DNA of 21,750 nt. Origin: JAYTJL01 sp964400155. Its GTDB lineage: Bacteria > Patescibacteriota > Saccharimonadia > Saccharimonadales > UBA10212. The notes beneath the pieces are model-generated. The model was not told the DNA's origin and made no database searches. It saw only the letters and a program-made list of their open reading frames with translations. The translations under genes were made by a program, and so were the position numbers. Shown here in pieces: positions 6,548 to 13,898 of this stretch (its first letter is position 1; each line of letters begins with the position of its first letter). The stretch spans positions 1 to 21,750 of the forward strand of contig CAYNSQ010000009.1 in assembly GCA_964400155.1 (NCBI GenBank). The letters are read 5' to 3'.

Positions 6548-7375
6548 ATGGCAAAAGTTTTACTCGTAGAAGACGACAATAACCTCCGGGAAATATTCGA
6601 AATGCGAATTCAAGCAGAGGGCTACGATACGGTCACAGCCGGTGACGGTGAAGAGGGTCTTGTTGTGGCTATGAAAGAAAGGCCAGACTTGATTGTAGCG
6701 GATGTTATGATGCCAAAACTATCCGGTTTTGAGATGCTAGAAACTCTCAGAGCAGCACCAGAAATGGCAAATACCAAGGTTATAATGATGACTGCACTTG
6801 GACAAGCCGAAGACCAAGCTCGCGGTGAGAGTTTGGGTGTGGTTAAATATTTAGTGAAGTCTCAAGTTACACTTGAAGATTTTGCAAGAGTCATTAAAGA
6901 AGTCTTGGATGGCAGTAAAGCAGATTCTGCAAGTCCAGCAACAGTTAAAACAGATGATGACAATAATGATTCAACTAAAGATAAAGGCTCCGATTTAAAT
7001 AATAAAAAAGAAAGCGAGAACAATATGCCAGAAGACAATACAATGGGCGTACCAGTACCAGATCCTTCAGCAGCACCTGCTGCCGAACCAGCAGCACCAG
7101 CACCTGATGTTGCTAATCCAATTAGTAGCGTTCCGGGTATGGATAGCCAACCATCAACTGCATCAGAACAAAGTGCCGTAAACGACCAAATTAACAATTT
7201 TGTATCTAGCGCACCAGCAGATCCAAGTGCAACGGTTGCCGCAACTGACCCGTTAGCTGACAGTGCCGACCCAACTGTTCATGCAGACGTTCCAGTAGCC
7301 GAACCTCCGGTCGAAAGTGCTTTGCCGGGTTCTGAATCAGATTCAGCCCCAGCTGGTAGCCCTCCGGTTGTATAG
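6548..7375 (+). CDS. Response regulator receiver protein with long disordered Pro/Ala/Ser tail
   Basis: 275 residues. A complete receiver domain occupies 1-120: acidic pair D9/D10, phosphoacceptor D52 (DLIVADVMMP), T82 (MMTALG) and K104. A Lys/Asp/Asn/Ser linker follows (about 125-160), then about 115 residues rich in Pro, Ala, Ser and acidic residues, with no DNA-binding or enzymatic domain. The tail has no Lys after the linker and looks intrinsically disordered. The likely phosphodonor is the adjacent kinase. Output would then be by protein-protein contact, as in CheY/DivK-like regulators. An internal ATG at 7024 could start the tail alone, but the frame is continuous and I treat it as one protein. 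The strong terminator at 7394 ends this unit. Confidence 0.88.
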   Translation: MAKVLLVEDDNNLREIFEMRIQAEGYDTVTAGDGEEGLVVAMKERPDLIVADVMMPKLSGFEMLETLRAAPEMANTKVIMMTALGQAEDQARGESLGVVKYLVKSQVTLEDFARVIKEVLDGSKADSASPATVKTDDDNNDSTKDKGSDLNNKKESENNMPEDNTMGVPVPDPSAAPAAEPAAPAPDVANPISSVPGMDSQPSTASEQSAVNDQINNFVSSAPADPSATVAATDPLADSADPTVHADVPVAEPPVESALPGSESDSAPAGSPPVV

Positions 7376-7393
7376 ATCATTAAAAGATTTATA

Positions 7394-7428
7394 AACAAAA
7401 GATCTCTGGACAACAGAGATCTTTTGTT
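7394..7428 (+). terminator. Intrinsic terminator after the two-component genes
   Basis: A perfect 14-bp stem (arms 7394-7407 and 7415-7428, core AAAAGATCTCT/AGAGATCTTTT) with loop GGACAAC and a terminal T tract, 19 nt after the receiver stop. It is symmetric enough to act both ways and insulates der. Confidence 0.85.
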
Positions 7429-7450
7429 ATGCAATTACTCTCAAAACGGT

Positions 7451-7456
7451 TATAAT
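7451..7456 (+). promoter_or_regulatory. -10 element of der
   Basis: Perfect TATAAT ending 8 nt before ATG 7465, right after the terminator. No clear -35. It implies a leaderless der mRNA. Confidence 0.55.
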
Positions 7457-7464
7457 AATCCTTT

Positions 7465-8823
7465 ATGAATTCAAAACTACCTATTGTAGCCATAGTTGGC
7501 CGAGCAAATGTAGGTAAGAGCAGTCTATACAATGCACTGCTTGGACGTCGTGAAGCTGTAGTGGCTCGTGAGGCGGGGACTACTAGAGATTCCATTGCTA
7601 GTCGACTACCTTATAGCGGCGGTGAATATTGGTTGATTGATACAGCCGGCTTTAAGATAGCTGAAGACGAGTTTGAACTTAGCATACAAGAGCAAATTAC
7701 AGAGGCAACAGCAGCAGCTGATGTAATTCTGGTAACTATTGAAGCGCCTGCAGTCATTAGCGACGAAGATAGAAGAGTAGCTAAGCTTGCACATAAGAGT
7801 AAAAAACCTCTCATCTTAGTAGTTAATAAATCAGATCAAATAAAAAAACCAAAAGAGAAGGATTATTTAGGACTTGGGATAAAGAATGTGGTATTTACTT
7901 CAACCACACAAAAAAAGGGCTTAGAAGAGCTCTTAACAGCTGTAGAGGCTGAAATTCCACCTGGAATACCTACAAAAACGGACAAATCAATCAAAATAGC
8001 ACTACTTGGTCGACCAAATGTTGGCAAAAGTAGTCTTTTTAATTCTCTTGCTAAAAAACAGCAGGCAGTTGTATCAGATAGAGCCGGTACTACTAGAGAT
8101 GTTAATCGTATAGCCATGCGATTTTCCGGCCAAGAAATAATATTACTTGATACTGCCGGCATAAGACGAGCCGGAAAAGTAGAGATGGGAGTAGAACACT
8201 TTTCCGTCCTGCGTTCTATTGCTTCAATTGAAGAAGCTGACATCTGTATGCTGGTGTTAGATGCCGAAGAAATCGGAACCGCACTAGACCAAAAAATCGC
8301 CGGAATGATAAAAGAATCGGGCAGGGGACTGGTTTTGCTGGTAAACAAATATGACCTTCTTGAAAAAGATGGCTACACCCATAGCGACATTCTTAGGCAA
8401 CTGGCTTCTACTTTTGACTATGTGCCCTGGGCACCGGTGGTTTTTACAAGTGCTATTTCAGGACAAAACGTCACCAAACTATTTGAAATGGCTGTACAAA
8501 TTTATAAAACCCGAGAATCTAGCTTTAAAACTACCGAACTTAACAAATGGCTGGCAGGAGTACTGACTTCGCATCCTCCGGCTGGATTAAAAAATCGTCA
8601 ACCAAAACTACGCTATATTGTCCATGAAGAAGGCAACCCCATTCCAAGTTTTAAAGTATTTGGTAGCCAAACTAAATTCTTGCATTGGAGCTACAAACGC
8701 TATCTGGAGCGAACTTTCCGTGAAAAATGGCCAATGGACGGTACTCCAATCAAATTTTGGTTTATAGAACAACACGGCGACAATCCAACAGAAAAAAAAC
8801 GCCGGGTACCCAAACGAGCTTAG
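7465..8823 (+). CDS. der: Ribosome biogenesis GTPase Der (EngA)
   Basis: 452 residues with the tandem GTPase layout unique to Der, needed for 50S subunit assembly. First G domain: G1 GRANVGKSS (12-20), G3 DTAGF, G4 NKSD. Second G domain: G1 GRPNVGKSS (182-190), a threonine-rich switch AGTTRD, G3 DTAGI, G4 NKYD (294-297), G5-like TSAISG. The C-terminal KH-like domain (about 350-450) contains HPPAGLKNRQPKLRYI and a PIKFWFIE ending before a basic tail. Length is normal for the family. The start lies between a terminator and a perfect -10. pth follows after 37 nt with its own promoter-like element. Confidence 0.97.
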   Translation: MNSKLPIVAIVGRANVGKSSLYNALLGRREAVVAREAGTTRDSIASRLPYSGGEYWLIDTAGFKIAEDEFELSIQEQITEATAAADVILVTIEAPAVISDEDRRVAKLAHKSKKPLILVVNKSDQIKKPKEKDYLGLGIKNVVFTSTTQKKGLEELLTAVEAEIPPGIPTKTDKSIKIALLGRPNVGKSSLFNSLAKKQQAVVSDRAGTTRDVNRIAMRFSGQEIILLDTAGIRRAGKVEMGVEHFSVLRSIASIEEADICMLVLDAEEIGTALDQKIAGMIKESGRGLVLLVNKYDLLEKDGYTHSDILRQLASTFDYVPWAPVVFTSAISGQNVTKLFEMAVQIYKTRESSFKTTELNKWLAGVLTSHPPAGLKNRQPKLRYIVHEEGNPIPSFKVFGSQTKFLHWSYKRYLERTFREKWPMDGTPIKFWFIEQHGDNPTEKKRRVPKRA

Positions 8824-8852
8824 TGGACGAGTTCTGCTTTAGGCGTTAGACT
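8824..8852 (+). promoter_or_regulatory. Promoter of pth
   Basis: TGGACG (8824-8829), a 17-nt spacer, TAGACT (8847-8852), then 8 nt to ATG 8861. It begins on the base after the der stop, so pth can be made independently and without a leader. Confidence 0.5.
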
Positions 8853-8860
8853 TTGCATAT

Positions 8861-9487
8861 ATGTCACTATTCGAGAAAAAACCGGTAATTGGTACAAGCT
8901 TACCCTACAGCATAGGGGTAACCAGCACTGTAATTGTAGTTGGTTTAGGAAATCCCGGTGATGAATATAGAGGCACCAGGCATAACATAGGCTTTGAAGT
9001 ACTTGATTACTTTGCTATTAAAAATGACTTTCCAAGTTGGATTCAAAAAAAAGACCTTAAATGCCAACTTAGCCTTAAGCAGATAGGAAACACTAGGGTT
9101 GTTCTTTGTAAACCAACAACTTTTATGAATCTGTCAGGCGAAGCGGCACACTTAGTCCAAAATTTTTACAAGACTTTTAACGACCAGACTTTGGTAGTCT
9201 ACGACGAATTAGCACTTCCTTTCGGTAGCCTCCGGACGCGAGGAGAGGGATCTGACGCCGGTCACAACGGCGTAAAATCACTTATTCAACATTTGGGCGA
9301 CGACTTTGGGCGTCTGCGCATCGGGGTTGGCAATGACAACATTAAGAATAACGCCGACTTTGTTTTAAAACCTTTTAGTAAAGATGAAAAAGCTAACTTA
9401 GACTTAGTTATAAAGGAAGCAAGTGCTATGATTACCGAATTCTTGACAAATAGCAGCTTGCCAAACAACACTCGAAAAGTAATTTAG
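8861..9487 (+). CDS. pth: Peptidyl-tRNA hydrolase
   Basis: Cleaves peptidyl-tRNAs released by stalled ribosomes. 208 residues, including about 22 extra at the N-terminus before the first strand IVVGLGNPG. Catalytic and binding residues map cleanly: N31 (GLGNPGDEY), H41 (GTRHNIGFEVLD, the catalytic His), N90 in KPTTFMNLSGEA, D115 (VVYDELALPFG), N136 (GSDAGHNGVKS). The family is usually about 185-200 residues. ATG 8861 fits the -10 at 8847-8852 and gives the extension; no in-frame ATG occurs between it and the conserved core. A 757-nt gene-free region follows. Confidence 0.96.
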   Translation: MSLFEKKPVIGTSLPYSIGVTSTVIVVGLGNPGDEYRGTRHNIGFEVLDYFAIKNDFPSWIQKKDLKCQLSLKQIGNTRVVLCKPTTFMNLSGEAAHLVQNFYKTFNDQTLVVYDELALPFGSLRTRGEGSDAGHNGVKSLIQHLGDDFGRLRIGVGNDNIKNNADFVLKPFSKDEKANLDLVIKEASAMITEFLTNSSLPNNTRKVI

Positions 9488-9562
9488 ATTTCAATAGATT
9501 CATCTTCACGACTTAGCAAACAAGCCAACTTTCTATCGTTAGTTGTTTTTTCAATCTAAAGA

Positions 9563-9583
9563 CCTCCAGAGGGGGTGGGCACC
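9563..9583 (+). repeat. 21-nt direct repeat, copy 1
   Basis: A GC-rich unit (core CCAGAGGGGGTGGGCACC) identical to the copy at 9723-9743. The flanks differ. Confidence 0.8.
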
Positions 9584-9693
9584 AGGTCGCTAGCGCTCCA
9601 TTTATCAATTCACATTTAACAATTTACAATCTGGGATCCGACAAATGGCTATTGATAAATTTTTAGGTAAATGGCAAATGAAAAATGATAAAT

Positions 9694-9754
9694 CCTCCAG
9701 CGGTGCCCAAATATGTAAAGAGCCTCCAGAGGGGGTGGGCACCGCTGGAGGCTC
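9694..9754. promoter_or_regulatory. Mutually exclusive hairpins (candidate RNA switch or terminator)
   Basis: Segment 9737-9751 (GGGCACCGCTGGAGG) pairs perfectly with 9694-9708 over 15 bp. Its 3' half, extended to 9754, instead pairs perfectly with 9720-9729 over 10 bp (GAGCCTCCAG/CTGGAGGCTC). The two pairings exclude each other. Read on the minus strand, the 10-bp hairpin is followed by TTTACATATTT, so it could be a weak terminator there. Strand and role are unknown. Confidence 0.45.
9723..9743 (+). repeat. 21-nt direct repeat, copy 2
   Basis: Second exact copy, 160 nt downstream of the first. This copy lies inside the two competing hairpins at 9694-9754; copy 1 has only short flanking pairing. 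Confidence 0.8.
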
Positions 9755-9819
9755 ATTACACCCTTCAACCCACCATCAGTGAAGCGTCAAATACTGCAAT
9801 AATTAGCAAAGTAGTTTGA

Positions 9820-10218
9820 GCCAATCCCGATAAATCGGGAAAATCCCGAAGGACTCACTTACCCACGATGAACGGGGAATGTCAAAAGCAGATAAATCTG
9901 CCAAAAACGAGGTTAAAGGGGTTAGTTTGTTCAAGAGACGTACCTGGCACTTAACCAGACTGCTAAATAATTTGTTTTCTTTACAATAGACAATCGATTC
10001 ACTGGGTACTAAAGTCTATGTTAAGAGTTCTAAAAATTTAGCCGACAGGTTAAGTGCCAGGAAAAGCTCGCAACCAGTGGAGGGTAACTACTGATACAAG
10101 CAAGATCTCTTGAACAATCTAACGATCCGCCTGAGGCGGATATTAGAAATTGGGGGTATAAGGTGCGTAAAAATCTCTAAAGAGACATTACAAGTTGCAA
10201 TTTTAGCAAATAAATGTC
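9820..10218. ncRNA. Candidate structured RNA between pth and dprA (family not recognised)
   Basis: No gene is seen in this part of the 757-nt gap, but base pairing is dense. Nested long-range helices: 9921-9938 with 10106-10123 (17 of 18), 9943-9956 with 10048-10061 (14 of 14, CCTGGCACTTAACC), 9962-9968 with 10036-10042 (7 of 7), and 9986-9991 with 10014-10019. One side carries a branch hairpin, 10075-10080/10088-10093. Flanking hairpins sit at 9825-9840, 9888-9901 and 10125-10141 (ATCCGCC/GGCGGAT), plus 10184-10189/10213-10218. Size and complexity recall tmRNA or RNase P RNA, but I could not find the tRNA-like ends and tag frame of the first, or the conserved P4 strands of the second. A decayed palindromic mobile element is the main alternative. 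DNA palindromy cannot tell the transcribed strand. Confidence 0.45.
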
Positions 10219-10244
10219 TTTGTGTCAATACTTATTAATAAGTT

Positions 10245-11108
10245 ATGATAAATGTCAATACCCTTAAGCTTATCGGACCTGGTTATCCAGACGTTTTAAG
10301 AAATATACCGACTCCTCCAAAGCAACTGTATTACCTAGGCGCTCATCCAAGTACTTGGATGAGCGAACCACGAGTTGCCGTGGTTGGTAGTCGTCGAATA
10401 AGTGTCTATGGCGAAGCCGCTACAAAAAGAATCGTTTCGGAATTGGCAAGTTTGGGTATCGTAATTATAAGTGGTCTGGCATACGGGGTAGATGCTGCTG
10501 CTCACTCCGCAACTTTACAAGCAGGCGGTAAAACCATTGCGGTTTTAGCTGGAAGTTTGGACCGAATTGGCCCCGTTGGCAACTATCATATTGCAAGACA
10601 AATTATCACTTCGGGTGGCACTATCCTATCTGAATACCCATCTCCAATGCCGTCGTTAAAGCAAAACTTTGTTGCCCGCAACCGAATAGTTAGTGGACTG
10701 GCTGATGCTCTTCTAATTACTGAGGCTTCTATAAAAAGCGGTACTTTACATACCGCCAAGTTTGCACTTGATCAGGGTAAAACTGTCCTTGCAATTCCAG
10801 GTAATATTACCAGTCCGGGTAGCGAAGGGACCAACAATCTTATAAAGAGCGGGGCGACCATGGTCACTGATGCGTCTGATGTTTTATTGGCTCTTAATCT
10901 CAAACGTTGCCAGCCTGTAGTAAGAGAATTTAGCGGATCAGCCGTAGAGGAGAAACTACTTCAACTCATCCGCAACGGTATGAACAACCAGGAAGAGCTG
11001 GCATTAGCCTCTGGACTAGATAGCACTACTTTTAGTTCTTCTTTGACAATGCTTGAAATATCCGGTTTTATTCGGCCTCTTGGGGCTGGCATTTGGGATA
11101 GTGTTTAG
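10245..11108 (+). CDS. dprA: DNA-processing protein DprA (Smf)
   Basis: Loads RecA on incoming single-stranded DNA during natural transformation. 287 residues. The extended Rossmann core has VAVVGSRRISVYG (45-57), SGLAYGVDAAAHSATL (76-91), VLAGSLDRI, LSEYPS, RNRIVSGLADALLITEAS and GNITSPGSEGTNNLIKSGA. A C-terminal winged-helix module (about 230-287) contains NNQEELALASGLDS and ends at GAGIWDS. The N-terminal SAM-like domain of longer homologues is missing, giving a compact form. ATG 10245 is followed by ATAAAT with no Shine-Dalgarno and no clear -10. The stop codon runs directly into a TTAGTTA-type heptamer array, and topA lies beyond it. Confidence 0.95.
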   Translation: MINVNTLKLIGPGYPDVLRNIPTPPKQLYYLGAHPSTWMSEPRVAVVGSRRISVYGEAATKRIVSELASLGIVIISGLAYGVDAAAHSATLQAGGKTIAVLAGSLDRIGPVGNYHIARQIITSGGTILSEYPSPMPSLKQNFVARNRIVSGLADALLITEASIKSGTLHTAKFALDQGKTVLAIPGNITSPGSEGTNNLIKSGATMVTDASDVLLALNLKRCQPVVREFSGSAVEEKLLQLIRNGMNNQEELALASGLDSTTFSSSLTMLEISGFIRPLGAGIWDSV

Positions 11109-11330
11109 TTGGTAGTTGGTAGTTATTAGTTATTAGTTATTAGTTATTAGTTATTAGTTATTAGTTATTAGTTANNNNNNNNNNNNNNNNNNNNNNNNNN
11201 NNNNNNNNNNNNNNNNNNNNNNNNNNNNNNNNNNNNNNNNNNNNNNNNNNNNNNNNNNNNNNNNNNNNNNNNNNTAGTTATTAGTTATTAGTTATTAGTT
11301 ATTAGTTATTAGTTATTAGTTATTAGTTAA
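11105..11330 (+). repeat. TTAGTTA heptamer tandem array (interrupted by assembly gap)
   Basis: Seven-nt units TTAGTTG, GTAGTTG, GTAGTTA, then uniform TTAGTTA, about ten copies on the left (11105-11174) and about eight on the right (11275-11330) of 100 N. Degenerate units lie at the dprA end and overlap its stop codon. Because 7 is not a multiple of 3, all three plus-strand frames meet TAG. The true length is unknown. Confidence 0.95.
11175..11274. other. Assembly gap (100 N)
   Basis: Exactly 100 unknown bases, a typical scaffolding placeholder. It falls inside a perfect tandem repeat, so the missing sequence is probably more of the same heptamer. The rest of the dprA-topA gap (11331-11397) holds only the topA promoter. 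Confidence 0.97.
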
Positions 11331-11356
11331 TGGTTGTATGTTTTGTTTTTTTAGAC

Positions 11357-11385
11357 TTGACATAAGCTGACTTATTTTCAAGACT
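11357..11385 (+). promoter_or_regulatory. topA promoter
   Basis: Perfect TTGACA (11357-11362), a 17-nt spacer, then the weak hexamer AAGACT (11380-11385), 12 nt before ATG 11398. Confidence 0.45.
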
Positions 11386-11397
11386 AGGGACTAGCTT

Positions 11398-13713
11398 ATG
11401 CCAAAAAATCTAGTTATCGTTGAGTCTCCTGCAAAAGCACGGACTATCACAAAATTTTTAGGAAGTGACTACCAGGTAGAGAGTAGTTTTGGTCATATTA
11501 GAGACCTACCAAAGAAAGATATCGGCATAGATATTGCCAAGAAATACAAACCTACCTATGAGATATCACCAGATAAGACAGCGGTGGTGGCCAAACTGAA
11601 TAAGGCTGCCAAAGGCAAAACCGTTTGGCTAGCAAGCGACGAAGACCGAGAAGGAGAAGCTATAGCCTGGCATATATGTCACGCCTTAGGACTGGAACCA
11701 TCCAAGACAAAACGAATAGTTTTTCACGAAATTACCAAAGAAGCTATTTCTGAAGCCATTAAAAAGCCACGTACTGTAGACACAAAATTAGTTGATGCTC
11801 AACAAGCCCGTCGTGTTCTTGACAGATTGGTCGGCTATGAATTAAGCCCGGTTCTATGGAAGAAAGTCCGAGCCGGACTAAGTGCCGGAAGAGTTCAGAG
11901 TGTAGCAGTACGATTAATTGTGGAACGCGAAAGAGAGATAGAGTCACATAAAAGCAATGAAAATTATAAAGTAAGTGCAATCTTTAAAAGCACAAAAGAT
12001 AAATTCGCAGCTGAATATGATTCCAGGCCAGCCGATAAAACACAAGCAAGAAAACTCCTAGAAAATCTAGCTAAAGCAAGTTTTACAGTTGCCAATGTCT
12101 CACAAAAACCTGGCAGCCGAAGTCCATCTCCGCCTTTTACCACCAGCACACTTCAGCAAGAAGCTTCACGTAAGCTTGGATATAGTGTTCGACAGACAAT
12201 GACGCTTGCTCAGCGACTTTATGAAGCCGGCCACATTACTTACATGCGTACAGATAGTACTAATCTTTCCGGACTCGCAATCAATGCAGCTCAAAAGTAC
12301 ATTAAATCAGAATACGGAGATAAATATTCACAAGTTAGAAATTACAAAACCAAGTCAGCCAGTGCCCAAGAAGCCCACGAAGCAATACGACCAACTAGGT
12401 TTGACAAAACGACTGCTGGCAAAGACACTCAGCAGACTAAACTTTACCAACTGATTTGGAAAAGAGCACTGGCCAGTCAAATGGCGGCGGCTAAAGTAGA
12501 AAAAACTGAAGTAACTATAGATGTATCGAATTCTAAAAATAAATTCATTGCCAGTGGAGAAGTATTGATTTTCGACGGATTCTTAAAAGTCTATGGCAAA
12601 GCTAAAGACGACAAATTACTTCCGGAGTTAACAACAGGAGATAAGTTATCACAAATAAGTGTTACAGCGCTTCAGACATTCTCAAAACCACCAGCCCGCT
12701 ATTCTGAAGCTGGATTGGTTAAAAAGCTGGAAGAGTTAGGAATAGGCCGTCCAAGCACATATGCTCCAACAATTAGTACCATCCAAGCCCGAGAATACGT
12801 TGAGAAGAAAGATTTAGAAGGCGAACTAAAACAATTAGTAAAACTTGAGCTAAAATCAGGTAAGATCACCGAGGCAGTTGAAGAGGTAACTACCGGAGCC
12901 GATAGAGCTAAACTATTGCCCACTCAATTAGCAGAAATAGTGACTGATTTCCTGGTAAAGTATTTTGCAACCGTGATGGACTATGATTTTACCGCCAAAG
13001 CCGAAGCTGAATTTGATGAAATTGCCGAAGGTAAATTAGCTTGGCAGGAGATGATTGAACACTTCTATAAACCATTCCATAAACACGTTGAAAAATCAGC
13101 TGATGCTTCTCGTGCCGAAACTATGCAATCTCGCTTACTTGGTAAAGATCCTAAGACCAAAGAGCCCGTTTACGCCAGGTTCGGACGGTTTGGTCCAATG
13201 TTACAGATGGGTGAGACTGCTGATAAGAAAGATAAAACCGCCACAAAGCCTCGTTTTGCACCAATGCCAGAAGGTATTAAGTTAGAAGATATTACGTTAA
13301 AAGATGCTTTGCCAATGTTTCAATTGCCTAGAGAAGTTGGCAAAACTACTGATGGACAAATAATTACAGCTGATATCGGACGATTTGGTCCATATGTAAA
13401 GGTTGCGAATACGTTTGTCAGCATAAAAGACTTTGACCCGTTCACTATAGGTGAAAAAGAAGCACGTACTTTAATTACCGCAAAACAAAAGGCAGAAGCC
13501 GAGAGGGTTATTGCAGATTATGGCAATATTCAAGTACTCAACGGGCGGTTTGGTCCATACGTAACCGATGGCAAGATAAATGCAAAGATTCCTAAAGAAG
13601 AAGACCCAAAAAAATTAACAGAGGCGGCAGCAATGAAATTACTAACAGAACGTGAAAAAAATCCGTCAAAAGTTTGGCGTGGTTCTAAAAATCGGAAAGC
13701 ACGTAAAAAATAA
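11398..13713 (+). CDS. topA: DNA topoisomerase I (type IA), zinc-finger-free
   Basis: Relaxes negative supercoils. 771 residues. The TOPRIM domain has E9 in VIVESPAKARTITKFLG and D81/D83/E85 in SDEDREGEAIAWH. The catalytic tyrosine is Y282 in GHITYMRTDSTNL, and the central domains include AGLSAGRVQSVAVRL and GIGRPSTYAPTISTI. The C-terminus lacks the Cys4 zinc fingers of E. coli TopA. It carries instead about three Topo_C-type repeats with FGRFGPMLQMG, DIGRFGPYVKV and NGRFGPYVTDG, then a basic tail KNRKARKK. That C-terminal layout is common in actinobacterial and CPR enzymes. It follows the heptamer array and has its own promoter. Confidence 0.97.
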   Translation: MPKNLVIVESPAKARTITKFLGSDYQVESSFGHIRDLPKKDIGIDIAKKYKPTYEISPDKTAVVAKLNKAAKGKTVWLASDEDREGEAIAWHICHALGLEPSKTKRIVFHEITKEAISEAIKKPRTVDTKLVDAQQARRVLDRLVGYELSPVLWKKVRAGLSAGRVQSVAVRLIVEREREIESHKSNENYKVSAIFKSTKDKFAAEYDSRPADKTQARKLLENLAKASFTVANVSQKPGSRSPSPPFTTSTLQQEASRKLGYSVRQTMTLAQRLYEAGHITYMRTDSTNLSGLAINAAQKYIKSEYGDKYSQVRNYKTKSASAQEAHEAIRPTRFDKTTAGKDTQQTKLYQLIWKRALASQMAAAKVEKTEVTIDVSNSKNKFIASGEVLIFDGFLKVYGKAKDDKLLPELTTGDKLSQISVTALQTFSKPPARYSEAGLVKKLEELGIGRPSTYAPTISTIQAREYVEKKDLEGELKQLVKLELKSGKITEAVEEVTTGADRAKLLPTQLAEIVTDFLVKYFATVMDYDFTAKAEAEFDEIAEGKLAWQEMIEHFYKPFHKHVEKSADASRAETMQSRLLGKDPKTKEPVYARFGRFGPMLQMGETADKKDKTATKPRFAPMPEGIKLEDITLKDALPMFQLPREVGKTTDGQIITADIGRFGPYVKVANTFVSIKDFDPFTIGEKEARTLITAKQKAEAERVIADYGNIQVLNGRFGPYVTDGKINAKIPKEEDPKKLTEAAAMKLLTEREKNPSKVWRGSKNRKARKK

Positions 13714-13775
13714 TCGGTTTTCCACAACATTTACTTCTTGGCAAAGAAGAGTGTAGATAAATATACATTGTAAGA

Positions 13776-13797
13776 ATTTAGACGTTAACGTCTAAAT
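13776..13797. promoter_or_regulatory. 22-bp perfect palindrome (candidate operator)
   Basis: The centre is GACGTTAACGTC and symmetry holds for 11 bp on each side without a spacer. It lies 62 nt past the topA stop and about 100 nt before the next start. No T tract follows, so a terminator is unlikely. It could be an operator for the sigma4/HARE gene. Confidence 0.45.
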
Positions 13798-13881
13798 AAT
13801 GTTAGAATAATTTTAAGTAAGAAATTTGTTTGACTTTTAATAACTAACGTTTTATAATTAACTCTAAATAAGAACACTAGG

Positions 13882-13890
13882 TGATATAAC
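13882..13890 (+). promoter_or_regulatory. Extended -10 of the sigma4/HARE gene
   Basis: TGATATAAC is TGn plus a five-of-six -10 hexamer, ending 8 nt before ATG 13899. AGGA at 13891-13894 also resembles a weak Shine-Dalgarno. Confidence 0.5.
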
Positions 13891-13898
13891 AGGAAAGT

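Noticed and set aside
9720..10240. tmRNA or RNase P RNA
   Set aside because: Not called as either: no tRNA-like acceptor/T-loop pair or tag ending was found on either strand, and no GGAAAGTC/ACAGAA-type P4 strands. Left as an unclassified candidate because a covariance search could still overturn this.
13719..13728. DnaA-box-like TTTTCCACAA after topA
   Set aside because: One isolated near-match in an intergenic stretch; expected by chance.
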